The position numbers and the translations under genes are program-made. Positions 36,279 to 44,780 of a stretch of DNA of 64,000 bases are shown here, one piece after another. The stretch's first letter is position 1. Every line of letters starts with the position of its first letter. The notes beneath the pieces were generated by a model. The model was given only the letters and a program-made list of their open reading frames with translations, was not told the origin of the DNA and made no database searches. The DNA comes from Thermoflavifilum sp. (GTDB taxonomy: Bacteria; Bacteroidota; Bacteroidia; Chitinophagales; Chitinophagaceae), in the NCBI RefSeq assembly GCF_014961315.1, contig NZ_CP063141.1, forward strand, positions 1,054,001 through 1,118,000, written 5' to 3'.

Positions 36279-37523
36279 ATGGTTAAGCACTTGCATAATA
36301 TATTCACACCGCTACGAAACTTTCTGGAGGATAGCCGTTCAGCCGGTGTGTTGCTGATCATTTGCACTGTATGTTCGCTGGCCATGGCCAACCTTCCTCA
36401 TCTTGGCGCGGCTTATGTGGATTGGTGGACTCGTGATGTGTTGGGGTCACAGGCTGCGACGGTCGGTAGTTTTCTGCATGGGCATGTGCCGGATAGTGTG
36501 GAGGGATGGATCAACGACGTGCTGATGAGCTTCTTTTTCTTTTTCGTGGGAGCGGAAATCAAACGAGAAATGCTGCAGGGAGAACTGGCGTCTCTGAGGC
36601 GCTCCTTACTCCCCATCTTAGCGGCACTCGGGGGTATGCTTTTTCCGGCATTGATTTATACCCTGTTTAACCATGATACCTTTTACCATCATGGCTGGGG
36701 AATTCCCATGGCCACGGATATCGCTTTTTCGTTGGGCGTACTTTCTTTGCTGGGGCGGCGGGTGCCGGTGCAGCTCAAGATTTTTTTAATGGCACTGGCC
36801 ATCATCGATGATTTGGGGGCGGTGGTTACCATAGCCCTGTTTTATGCTTCGGGCTTGCATGTGGAGTATTTATGGCTGGCCGGGGGCCTTCTCGTATTGT
36901 TGATTCTGTGCAATGTGTGGAAGTTGAAATATGCCGGCGTTTATTTTCTGCTGGGTGCAGCCTTGTGGTGGAGTTTATTCCATTCCGGTGTGCATCCTAC
37001 CATAGCGGGTGTGGTGCTGGGTTTTACCCTCCCGCTTTCGCGCCTGGAGCAGGTGGAATATATCCTGCATAAGCCCGTGCATTTTGTGATTCTGCCGCTT
37101 TTTGCCCTGGCCAATACGGCTGTAATCTTTCCTCATTCCGGACAGGATATCTTTCGTTCCACCATTAGCATGGGCGTAATGCTGGGCTTGTTTGCAGGAA
37201 AGCCGCTGGGTATATTCCTGGCCTCATTCATCGCCACCCGGCTGGGCCTGGCAGCACTTCCTTCACATACCAGCTATAGGGAGTTGTTAGGTGCTGGAAT
37301 ACTGGGCGGCATCGGCTTTACCATGTCGATTTTCACCACCTCACTCGCTTTTCATTCGGCTGAGGCGCGGGCCATCGCCAAGCTCTCGATTTTGCTGGGC
37401 TCTCTTGGCTCTGCGATCCTGGGGTATCTGTATTTATATGGCCTTGCCAGGCAGACAGGAACTCGACACGCAGCACCTGCATATCAGGCCAAACCAGAGG
37501 AATATGCTGTTTCTGTAGCTTGA
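36279..37523 (+). CDS. nhaA: Na+/H+ antiporter NhaA
   Basis: This 414-residue NhaA has the ion-binding Asp pair in LAIIDDLGAVVTIALFYASG and the family segments PMATDIAFSLGVLSLLG and GAGILGGIGFTMSIFTTSLAF. It exports Na+ in exchange for protons at the inner membrane. The length is slightly above that of the E. coli protein because of a short C-terminal tail. It lies between amt and a porin gene, but the gaps (100 and 69 bases) leave operon structure uncertain. Confidence 0.95.
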   Translation: MVKHLHNIFTPLRNFLEDSRSAGVLLIICTVCSLAMANLPHLGAAYVDWWTRDVLGSQAATVGSFLHGHVPDSVEGWINDVLMSFFFFFVGAEIKREMLQGELASLRRSLLPILAALGGMLFPALIYTLFNHDTFYHHGWGIPMATDIAFSLGVLSLLGRRVPVQLKIFLMALAIIDDLGAVVTIALFYASGLHVEYLWLAGGLLVLLILCNVWKLKYAGVYFLLGAALWWSLFHSGVHPTIAGVVLGFTLPLSRLEQVEYILHKPVHFVILPLFALANTAVIFPHSGQDIFRSTISMGVMLGLFAGKPLGIFLASFIATRLGLAALPSHTSYRELLGAGILGGIGFTMSIFTTSLAFHSAEARAIAKLSILLGSLGSAILGYLYLYGLARQTGTRHAAPAYQAKPEEYAVSVA

Positions 37524-37592
37524 ATCATGCCGATTTTATAGGAGCAAACATCTCATTGATCATTTGATTTATTCACCCTTCAACCTTTTGTT

Positions 37593-38669
37593 ATGAAACA
37601 TGTTTTATTTTTTCTACTGGCTACCGGATTATGCCTGAGCGGATTTGCGCAGTCCGACTCCGTCCAACCACATATTCAAATTTCAGGCTACGGAGATGTA
37701 TATTATCGATACAACTTCAACAAAAATGCTACGGACAACAAAACCAGTTTCACGAATTCGCAAAATGCATTTGAACTGGGCATGGCATCGGTGAAGTTTC
37801 AGGGGCAATATCAAAAAGCCAGATTCGTGGCCGATCTGGGATTTGGAAGAAGAGAACAGGAATTTGCTTATCATGATGAGGGTATCGTGGCAGCTGTGAA
37901 GCAGTTGTATGTCGATTATGCGTTTTCCGATCATTTCATGCTCACCATGGGCAGTTTTGCCACGCACATGGGATGGGAACTGGTGGATCCCACCGACAAT
38001 GTGAACTACAGCATGAGCTATTGTTTTTCATACGGCCCATTTTTCCATACGGGCTTGAAAGCCGATTTGAATTTTGGAAAATGGACAGCCATGGTAGGCG
38101 TATTCGACCCCACCGATTACAAAACCAGCTTTTATGAGAAATACAGCGGCATGATCAACAATCGGAAAAATATAGGTGCTCAGGTCACTTTTGCGCCGGT
38201 GCAGATGGTGAAAATTTATTTGAATTATCTGGAAGGGAAGGACTCTTCCGGAACGGTCAACCATCAAATTGATCCGATATTCACCTGGCAGCTGACCCCG
38301 CAGCTGAATGTGGTATTATGCGAATATTTCAGTCTGTATAAGGTCCCGGCTGCATCCACGCAAAACTGGACCAGCAGTGCTTTGTATCTGAATTATACAT
38401 TTACCCCTCATTTCGGCCTGGCGCTTCGCTCAGAATATTTCACCGATAAAGATGGTGTAATTGCTTTTTCGGATGCCGATCCGGTTACTTATGCGGGAGG
38501 CACCAATATCTGGTCGTTTACGCTATCGGGTAATATTCATCTCGGGCAGCTGACGGTGATTCCGGAATTCCGGGTCGATCATGCCGATCAAACCATTTTC
38601 AACAAGCCCGATGGCGCCCCCACACAAAGCACAGCAAGCGTGCTGGTTGGAGCGTATTATAGCTTTTAA
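37593..38669 (+). CDS. Outer-membrane beta-barrel protein (BBP2/porin type)
   Basis: This 358-residue protein has a signal peptide (MKHVLFFLLATGLCLSGFAQ). Its mature barrel is rich in alternating strands that end in the outer-membrane signature VLVGAYYSF with a terminal Phe. The strand pattern (IQISGYGDVYYRYNF, FELGMASVKFQGQY) matches Bacteroidota porins of the BBP2/'outer membrane beta-barrel' group. It follows amt and nhaA and may supply the outer-membrane route for small solutes, which is inference from position. Confidence 0.8.
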   Translation: MKHVLFFLLATGLCLSGFAQSDSVQPHIQISGYGDVYYRYNFNKNATDNKTSFTNSQNAFELGMASVKFQGQYQKARFVADLGFGRREQEFAYHDEGIVAAVKQLYVDYAFSDHFMLTMGSFATHMGWELVDPTDNVNYSMSYCFSYGPFFHTGLKADLNFGKWTAMVGVFDPTDYKTSFYEKYSGMINNRKNIGAQVTFAPVQMVKIYLNYLEGKDSSGTVNHQIDPIFTWQLTPQLNVVLCEYFSLYKVPAASTQNWTSSALYLNYTFTPHFGLALRSEYFTDKDGVIAFSDADPVTYAGGTNIWSFTLSGNIHLGQLTVIPEFRVDHADQTIFNKPDGAPTQSTASVLVGAYYSF

Positions 38670-38701
38670 TATCCCCAACATTTGACATCTCCCGGAATGT
38701 T

Positions 38702-39946
38702 TTATTCATGGAGCAGCGTGTCGATCAGCGATTGGAATTCATGGATGGTTTGGGTGTAATATGTTCCCGTGCCAGGTCCGGCAAATCCGGTATGGATATA
38801 TCGTATGCGGCCTGATTTGTCGATAAACAGGGTGGTGGGGAAGGCTTGAAAATGCTGGATATTGGGTAAAGTTTTCTCGATCATCCGGGGATCGTTATAA
38901 GCCACGCCGGTGAGCAGCATGGGATAAGCCACGTGAAACCGTCGTTGAAAGCTCATCACGGCCTGACGGGATGCGGGAATGTCGGCCGATCGTTCGTAGG
39001 CCAGTGCCAGGATCTGGAGGCCCCTGTCATGGTACCGGTCGTAAAGCTGGCTTAGAAAGGCTGTTTCGTCCATACAATTTGGGCACCAGGAGCCCATGAT
39101 TTCCACCAGCACAACTTTGCCCCGGAAATCATGTAAAGCTACCGTATCGCCGTTCAGATCGGGAAACCGAAAATCGAGTAATTCTTTTCCGGGAATAACC
39201 GTGGTGAGGGATAGGGCATTGGGGAGATGGGCTGTGGAATCTTTCCGTGCCCACCAGCGGGCATATCCGGCATAACCGGAATAAAATCGCCCGTCGCGCA
39301 GGGTATGGTCATCGGCGATGAAAGCGGTGTAGAGGTAGAGATCACCACCATTGAAGGTAGAGAGTTTCAGGGTATCGCCGTCCACCACGCCGGCCAGGTA
39401 ACGATCGTCGCCGTCGCTGTGCATGAAGGTTCCCCAGAGTTGATGGCCCTCCTGATGCAGCAATCCTACGGCAAATGCAGTATCCTTTCGTCCGGAACGC
39501 AGGTAGTAAGTCGCCCAGGTACCGCTGATATTGAATCGGGCCGGGCGATGCACGTCAAATCGGGCGGTATCGGGGATGGCCCGGAAAAAGAAATGTTGAT
39601 CGCTGTCGGGCAGGTGTCGAATCCATTGTCCCTGAAGGGTTCCGTCGTTGAGTGCCAGTCCCACAAAATCGCTATTGAACAGGGGCATGTGTAACTGGAA
39701 ATGCTGATGATGCTCGACAATGCTATCGATTTCAATGCGTTCGGCTCCGTTGATGATGAAAGCGATAGTTTTTCCGCCGCTATCGGCAACTGCTAATTGA
39801 AAGGGAATACCTATTCCGTCGGGGCGATAAATGGTTGCCCGGTAAAGCCCCGATTGCAGATGCATGGGTTGTTCGGATTGCAACCAGGCGCAGCTGGAAA
39901 ATATACATATGCCCAGAAAAAACCCCACCTTTTTGATACTTTCCAT
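38702..39946 (-). CDS. TlpA-like thioredoxin-fold lipoprotein
   Basis: The protein has about 414 residues, starting with a lipoprotein signal (MESIKKVGFFLGICIFSSC, lipobox Cys at about residue 19). A longer start at 39958 adds four residues. A beta-rich N-terminal half of unknown family is followed by a TlpA/AhpC-TSA thioredoxin domain (about 270-414) with the redox motif SWCPNC and the cis-Pro segment AFPTTLF. It probably reduces or monitors disulfides in the periplasm. It starts 17 bases after the RNase G stop, so they may be co-transcribed. Confidence 0.85.
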   Translation of the reverse strand: MESIKKVGFFLGICIFSSCAWLQSEQPMHLQSGLYRATIYRPDGIGIPFQLAVADSGGKTIAFIINGAERIEIDSIVEHHQHFQLHMPLFNSDFVGLALNDGTLQGQWIRHLPDSDQHFFFRAIPDTARFDVHRPARFNISGTWATYYLRSGRKDTAFAVGLLHQEGHQLWGTFMHSDGDDRYLAGVVDGDTLKLSTFNGGDLYLYTAFIADDHTLRDGRFYSGYAGYARWWARKDSTAHLPNALSLTTVIPGKELLDFRFPDLNGDTVALHDFRGKVVLVEIMGSWCPNCMDETAFLSQLYDRYHDRGLQILALAYERSADIPASRQAVMSFQRRFHVAYPMLLTGVAYNDPRMIEKTLPNIQHFQAFPTTLFIDKSGRIRYIHTGFAGPGTGTYYTQTIHEFQSLIDTLLHE

Positions 39947-39963
39947 TTTCCTAAACATTGAAC

Positions 39964-41514
39964 TTACAATTTGATTTCTTCGTCAGACTTATAATCGAAG
40001 AAATGATATTCGATGAGATAGTAATTGCTATCTTTTTCCAGGCGAATCCATTGTTTAAACTTCCACCACCATTTGATTTGCTGGGAAAGCAGGCCTTTGG
40101 TTAAATAGCCATATAAGATGGGGTTAACCCGAAGCAAGAGATGGCGATGTCCTTCATCGATTAAGTACTGGATATTTTTTTCGATTTCATCGACAATGAG
40201 CAGGGTAGAGCTAATGGTTCCCGTACCCCGGCAAACCGGGCATACCTCGGAAGTTGAGATATTTACTTCCGGTCGTACCCGTTGTCGGGTGATTTGCATG
40301 AGGCCGAATTTGGAAATCGGCAGGATGGTATGTTTAGCCCGGTCGTTGGCCATGAATTGTTCCATTGCTTTGAGCACGGCCCGCTTATTTTCTGGCAGCT
40401 TCATATCGATAAAATCGACGATGATGATGCCGCCCAGATCGCGTAGGCGCAGCTGGCGGGCGATTTCTTCGGCTGCTTCCAGGTTGGTCATCAGCGCATT
40501 CTGCTCCTGATTATTGCTGCTGCTTTTATAGCCACTGTTGACGTCAATCACATGAAGGGCTTCGGTGGATTCGATGATGAGGTAAACCCCACTGTCGAGA
40601 TTCACCGTTTTGCCGAACGAAGCCTTCACCTGCTTGGTGATGCCATAATGGTCGAATACGGGAGTGTGGTTATGGTGTAGATGAACGATATCCTGTTTTT
40701 CGGGAGCGATTTTCTGGATATAGGTTTTCACTTCATGAAACAGGGCCTTGTCGTTGACCACGATGCGGTTAAAGCTTTCATTGAGCAGGTCGCGTAAGAT
40801 ACTATTGGTACGGTTTTGCTCGCTCATGATTTTTTGGGGTGGCTGGGCGCGATAGAGGTTACGCTGGATGGTTTTCCACATGTCCACCAGTTGAAGCAGG
40901 TCTTCATGCAATTCGGCCGTTTTTTTACCTTCGGCGGCTGTGCGGACGATTACACCGAAATTAGCCGGTCGAATAGCTTCCACGATATTTTGCAATCGAC
41001 GACGTTCCTCGGCTGAATGAATCTTTTTCGATACGGCTACGATTTCATTGAAAGGGGTTAGCACGACATATCGGCCGGGGAGTGAGATTTCACAGCTTAA
41101 TCGGGGTCCTTTAGAGGAGATGGGTTCTTTCAGGATCTGTACCAGGATTTCAGGTTTGCCGCCCAGCACCTCGGTGATCTTTCCGGTCTTAATGATTTCC
41201 GGTTCTTTTTTAAACGTAGCAAAGTCAAATCCACCCGGCTCCTTATCATGTATCGCCATCTGGGTGAACTTCAATACGGAGCGGGCATAAGGACTGAGGT
41301 CAGTATAGTGGAGGAAAGCATCTTTTTCATATCCCACATCTACAAAAGCAGCATTCAGTCCGGGTATGAGCTTTTTTACCTTACCCAGATAAATATCACC
41401 TACGGCAAACTGGCTATCTCCACTTTCATGATGTAGTTCAACAAGTTTTCGGTCTTCCAGCAGGGCTATATCCACTCCGCCTGCATGAGCATTTATGATG
41501 AGCTCTCTATTCAA
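39964..41514 (-). CDS. rng: Ribonuclease E/G family protein
   Basis: This 516-residue RNase G-type endoribonuclease has an S1 RNA-binding domain (about 35-130; GDIYLGKVKKLIPGLNAAFVDVG) and the 5'-sensor/DNase-like catalytic core (HVIDVNSG, IIIVDFIDM). A zinc-link motif is present in SEVCPVCRGTG. It processes rRNA and decays mRNA. It is preceded on the same strand by the 29-residue AURKAIP1/COX24-type gene, the TPR gene and HU. Confidence 0.95.
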   Translation of the reverse strand: MNRELIINAHAGGVDIALLEDRKLVELHHESGDSQFAVGDIYLGKVKKLIPGLNAAFVDVGYEKDAFLHYTDLSPYARSVLKFTQMAIHDKEPGGFDFATFKKEPEIIKTGKITEVLGGKPEILVQILKEPISSKGPRLSCEISLPGRYVVLTPFNEIVAVSKKIHSAEERRRLQNIVEAIRPANFGVIVRTAAEGKKTAELHEDLLQLVDMWKTIQRNLYRAQPPQKIMSEQNRTNSILRDLLNESFNRIVVNDKALFHEVKTYIQKIAPEKQDIVHLHHNHTPVFDHYGITKQVKASFGKTVNLDSGVYLIIESTEALHVIDVNSGYKSSSNNQEQNALMTNLEAAEEIARQLRLRDLGGIIIVDFIDMKLPENKRAVLKAMEQFMANDRAKHTILPISKFGLMQITRQRVRPEVNISTSEVCPVCRGTGTISSTLLIVDEIEKNIQYLIDEGHRHLLLRVNPILYGYLTKGLLSQQIKWWWKFKQWIRLEKDSNYYLIEYHFFDYKSDEEIKL

Positions 41515-41606
41515 GCATCATGAAATTTAGTTTAAAGGTAAATCCCGAATCGCCCATCTTCCGGTACAGCGGGAATAGGTGGGCCAGACTCAAGTAAAAA
41601 ACGGAA

Positions 41607-41696
41607 TTATTTTTTCTTATGTCGATTTTTTCTCAGGCGTTTTTTTCTTTTGTGCGTTGCGATCTTGTGTCTTTTTCTTTTTCTACCACAGGGCAT
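41607..41696 (-). CDS. AURKAIP1/COX24-domain small basic protein (29 residues), probable ribosome component
   Basis: This 90-base frame on the minus strand starts at ATG 41696-41694 and stops at TAA 41609-41607. It encodes a Lys/Arg-rich peptide beginning MPCGRKRKRHKIATHKRKKR and ending HKKK. I recognise the KRKRHKIATHKRKKRLRKNRHKKK core as that of the Bacteroidota AURKAIP1/COX24-domain proteins. They are related to the mitochondrial small-subunit protein mS38 and to actinobacterial bS22-like peptides. It probably binds 16S rRNA (inference from the family). It lies between the TPR gene and rng on the same strand, the order I would expect in this phylum. Confidence 0.88.
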   Translation of the reverse strand: MPCGRKRKRHKIATHKRKKRLRKNRHKKK

Positions 41697-41727
41697 AGAT
41701 CAAAAATTTTATTGGTTAATAAATACA

Positions 41728-42570
41728 TTAAGGCATAGTCTGGATGAGGCTATCGATTTCGCGGTTGAAGTCAGGGTCGCGAATCAATGCCTTGCATTGC
41801 TGGAAATATCGGATAGCTTCCTGCCGGTGCCCGGTTTCACGATAGGCCACGGCCAGGTAGTAAAGCGCTTCTGCATTTTGCGGTTGCAGGTTCACCACCT
41901 TTTGCAGGTGCTCAATGGCTTTTGCATACTGGCCCGATGTAATGGAAAGCCTGCCCAGGAGCAGTTGTGCAGGCACATTATTCGAATCGCGCTGTACGAT
42001 AGATAGCAATTGTTGCACACCCTGCATAACGGCACCCTGCTCAATTTTGGCCTGGGCCATCATGGTTTGCAGGGTATCGTTCCGGGGATTCAGCTGAAGT
42101 GCCTGTTGCAGCAGGCTGTCGGCCTGTAGAGCCTGCCAGGTATGCAGGGGTCCGGGAGAGGTTTGCTGAACGCGGTTAAGAAATAGTCCTGCAGCGAATT
42201 GCAAGGACTGGGCATTGGCCTGCAACCGGGCAGCTTTTCCAAAATAATAAGCAGCCAGATCGGGTTGTTTTAAGCTGTCCCAGACATGGGCTAACTGACG
42301 GTAAGCCTGAATCTGTTGATTTTTCACATCGCCTCTAACTACACTGTTTTCCAGCTCGGTAACGCGCATCAGCATAGCAGGGGGCAATGGCTGTTTAGCC
42401 TGCTGAATCAGGCTATTCACATCCAGTGCGGGTGTATGCCCCTGGTCACCGACTCCTGCCAGGGCAGGAGCGGTTGTATTCCTGGACGGAATACGTGTAG
42501 AGCCGAAGGCATACAACAACACAACGGCCACGACAGCGGAGACACACAGGACAATCTGGGCACGTTTCAC
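41728..42570 (-). CDS. Tetratricopeptide-repeat protein with N-terminal membrane anchor
   Basis: This 280-residue protein has one N-terminal membrane segment (about 4-22) and several TPR-like helices toward the C-terminus, such as PAQLLLGRLSITSGQYAKAIEHLQKVV and AEALYYLAVAYRETGHRQEAIRYF. It likely faces the periplasm and mediates protein contacts. The position between HU and the AURKAIP1-type gene/rng appears conserved in Bacteroidota, but its partner is unknown. Confidence 0.82.
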   Translation of the reverse strand: MKRAQIVLCVSAVVAVVLLYAFGSTRIPSRNTTAPALAGVGDQGHTPALDVNSLIQQAKQPLPPAMLMRVTELENSVVRGDVKNQQIQAYRQLAHVWDSLKQPDLAAYYFGKAARLQANAQSLQFAAGLFLNRVQQTSPGPLHTWQALQADSLLQQALQLNPRNDTLQTMMAQAKIEQGAVMQGVQQLLSIVQRDSNNVPAQLLLGRLSITSGQYAKAIEHLQKVVNLQPQNAEALYYLAVAYRETGHRQEAIRYFQQCKALIRDPDFNREIDSLIQTMP

Positions 42571-42599
42571 CTTGGAACTGGCTTAAAAGGACTGCAAAG

Positions 42600-42887
42600 T
42601 TACGAAGTTTTCAGCTTTTTAACTTCCTGGATGAATTCTTTAGAGGGTTTAAATGCGGGAATATAATGTTCGGGGATTTCGACAGCAATGTTTTTCTTGA
42701 TATCCCGGCCAATTTTTGCAGCCCTTTTCTTGGTGATAAAGCTACCAAAGCCCCGGATATAAATATTTTCCCCACGTGCCAGCGAGTCCTTGATTTCCTT
42801 CAGCAGGGCCTCCACCGTCACCAGCACATCCACCTTGGGAATACCCGTTTTTTCTGCAATATGATTCACCAAATCCGCTTTTCTCAT
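42600..42887 (-). CDS. HU family DNA-binding protein
   Basis: This 95-residue HU/IHF-type protein carries DALVxV-type helices (KADLVNHIAEKTGIPKVDVLVTVEALL) and the GFGSFITKKRAAKIGRDI beta-arm region. The arm differs from the classical NPxTG tip, as is usual in Bacteroidota (KKNIAVEIPEHYIPAFKPS). It bends and compacts DNA. A -7 element TATATTTG (minus strand, 42917-42910) lies 22 bases before the ATG. Confidence 0.93.
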   Translation of the reverse strand: MRKADLVNHIAEKTGIPKVDVLVTVEALLKEIKDSLARGENIYIRGFGSFITKKRAAKIGRDIKKNIAVEIPEHYIPAFKPSKEFIQEVKKLKTS

Positions 42888-42909
42888 CGAGCAGGTTTTA
42901 CCTTACTAT

Positions 42910-42917
42910 CAAATATA
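42910..42917 (-). promoter_or_regulatory. -7 promoter element of the HU gene
   Basis: The minus strand reads TATATTTG, matching TAnnTTTG. A TTTG 12 bases upstream is too close to be the -33 element, so the promoter is only half supported. Confidence 0.35.
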
Positions 42918-43063
42918 AAATAAAATCTTCAAATCCGACCGTTTGTGAGTGGCAAATTTCCGGAAGCCTGTCATTTTGTAAAAACGACAAAGCAATGGAA
43001 AAAGTTTCATGTTGGGCACGGGTTTCTAAGAAAAGAAAAAAATCTGAAGTTTGAGCCTCGATC

Positions 43064-44146
43064 ATGGAGCACACAGATAAGGAGACATTTACCCGATTGT
43101 TGTTACACTGGCATCGCAGCGAAAATCGGCGGACCATGCCCTGGAAGGGAATTCGCGATCCGTACCGCATCTGGCTGGCTGAAACCATTTTGCAACAGAC
43201 CCGGGTGGAGCAGGGGCTTGCTTACTACCAACGTTTTGTAAACGCTTTCCCTACGCTGGCCGATCTGGCTGCCGCAAGTGAAGAAGAGGTGTTCAGGCTC
43301 TGGCAGGGGTTGGGTTATTACAATCGTTGCAGAAACCTGTTGCACACGGCCAGAGCGTTGATCAGTGGCTATGGTGGACAGTTTCCTCGAACTTATGAAG
43401 AATTGCTCACCTTAAAGGGTATTGGGCCATATACCGCTGCAGCCATTGCATCATTTGCTTTTCATCGGCCCTGTGCCGTGGTGGATGGCAATGTGCTGAG
43501 GGTATTGTCCCGATATTTCGGGCTTGATATACCCGTGGATACCCAGGCCGGAAAAAAAGTTTATACCCGGCTGGCAGGGGAGTTAATTGCAACTGATGCG
43601 CCAGCGCAGTTCAATCAGGCCATCATGGATCTGGGTGCAACCATTTGTAAACCCCGGGCACCCCTATGCGGCCAATGCCCCTTTTCATCTACATGCAGGG
43701 CCTTCAAGCTGGGAAAGCCAGAACAATTTCCTGTAAAGGTATCGCGCAAAACGGTTCGCCAGCGCTATTTTCACTATCTGGTTTGCTGGTATAATCACAA
43801 AACCATTCTTCAAAAAAGAGAAGGAAAAGACATCTGGCGAGGATTGTATGAATTTCCTATGGTTGAATCTGCAACTACAGCAGGAACAGAATTGCTGTAT
43901 AGCCCTACAGCCTGGGAAAACCTGTTGTCAAATACAGGATGGGAGCTCAAAAGCATATCAGATCGGCAGCAACAGCTCACACACCAGCGCATTCATGCTC
44001 GTTTCTTTCATGTAGTACTGAAAAAAAAGCCGGAGATTTTCAGCCATCAACTCCTGGTACACCGTAAACAATTGCAGCAATATGCGCTGCCGGGCGTTAT
44101 TGTTCAATATCTGCGCGACGAGCGGCATGGCTATAAAAACCCCTAA
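43064..44146 (+). CDS. mutY: A/G-specific adenine glycosylase
   Basis: This 360-residue MutY removes adenine mispaired with 8-oxoguanine. The catalytic Glu40 lies in LAETILQQTRVEQ. The helix-hairpin-helix is LLTLKGIGPYTAAAIASFAF and is followed by catalytic Asp141 (VVDGNVLRVLSRYF). The [4Fe-4S] cysteines are C195, C202, C205 and C211. A C-terminal NUDIX-like domain is present. It heads the mutY-ssb-gldE-gldD block characteristic of Bacteroidota. Confidence 0.95.
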   Translation: MEHTDKETFTRLLLHWHRSENRRTMPWKGIRDPYRIWLAETILQQTRVEQGLAYYQRFVNAFPTLADLAAASEEEVFRLWQGLGYYNRCRNLLHTARALISGYGGQFPRTYEELLTLKGIGPYTAAAIASFAFHRPCAVVDGNVLRVLSRYFGLDIPVDTQAGKKVYTRLAGELIATDAPAQFNQAIMDLGATICKPRAPLCGQCPFSSTCRAFKLGKPEQFPVKVSRKTVRQRYFHYLVCWYNHKTILQKREGKDIWRGLYEFPMVESATTAGTELLYSPTAWENLLSNTGWELKSISDRQQQLTHQRIHARFFHVVLKKKPEIFSHQLLVHRKQLQQYALPGVIVQYLRDERHGYKNP

Positions 44147-44229
44147 AATTTTTTCTTTACATAAAAAAAATTTAATTTTAGCCATATGGCTATTCGCGAT
44201 TTATATTCCTCACCAAAACTATCTCCATT

Positions 44230-44673
44230 ATGAGAGGTGTCAATAAAGTGATATTGATTGGGAATCTGGGCAAGGATCCGGAAATACAGAAAGTGGATGG
44301 CACAATTCCCGTCGCAAAATTTCCCCTGGCTACCACCGAAACATTTAAAGATCGTTCTGGCAAGCAGGTCTCGCAAACAGAATGGCATAATGTGGTGCTG
44401 TGGCGTGGTCTGGCAGAGCTGGCCGAAAAATATTTGAAAAAAGGGAGTTTAATTTACGTGGAAGGACATTTGCATACGAGAAGCTGGGAGGATAAAGACG
44501 GAAATAAAAAATCAACTGTGGAAGTGGTGGGGGATAATTTGATTATGCTCGACAAAAAGCTGGAAAGCAATATCGGTTCACATGGCCCTTCCGGTTCAAA
44601 TCTGCAGGAAGAAGCCGGTGAATCGCCCTCCTCTTCCATAGAATCAGAACTTAACCCGGAAGACCATACTTGA
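44230..44673 (+). CDS. ssb: Single-stranded DNA-binding protein
   Basis: This 147-residue SSB has a complete OB-fold (MRGVNKVILIGNLGKDPEI, QTEWHNVVLWRGLAELAEKYLKKGSLIYVEG). A short acidic tail ends in NPEDHT rather than the usual DDDIPF-like tip, so interaction with partner proteins may differ. It lies between mutY and gldE. Confidence 0.94.
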   Translation: MRGVNKVILIGNLGKDPEIQKVDGTIPVAKFPLATTETFKDRSGKQVSQTEWHNVVLWRGLAELAEKYLKKGSLIYVEGHLHTRSWEDKDGNKKSTVEVVGDNLIMLDKKLESNIGSHGPSGSNLQEEAGESPSSSIESELNPEDHT

Positions 44674-44780
44674 AAGGAAAAATCGCTCGATTCTCATGCC
44701 CCTGTAGTTTAAATCGATGTAATATTGCAAAACGAATCATGAACAATTTCAGCATTTCCTGGATATAGCATCTCAGCCAC

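Noticed and set aside
38930-38939. CACGTGAAAC half of a parS palindrome
   Set aside because: The left half does not match (AAGC instead of GTTT) and the site lies inside the TlpA-like gene, so it is not a credible parS.
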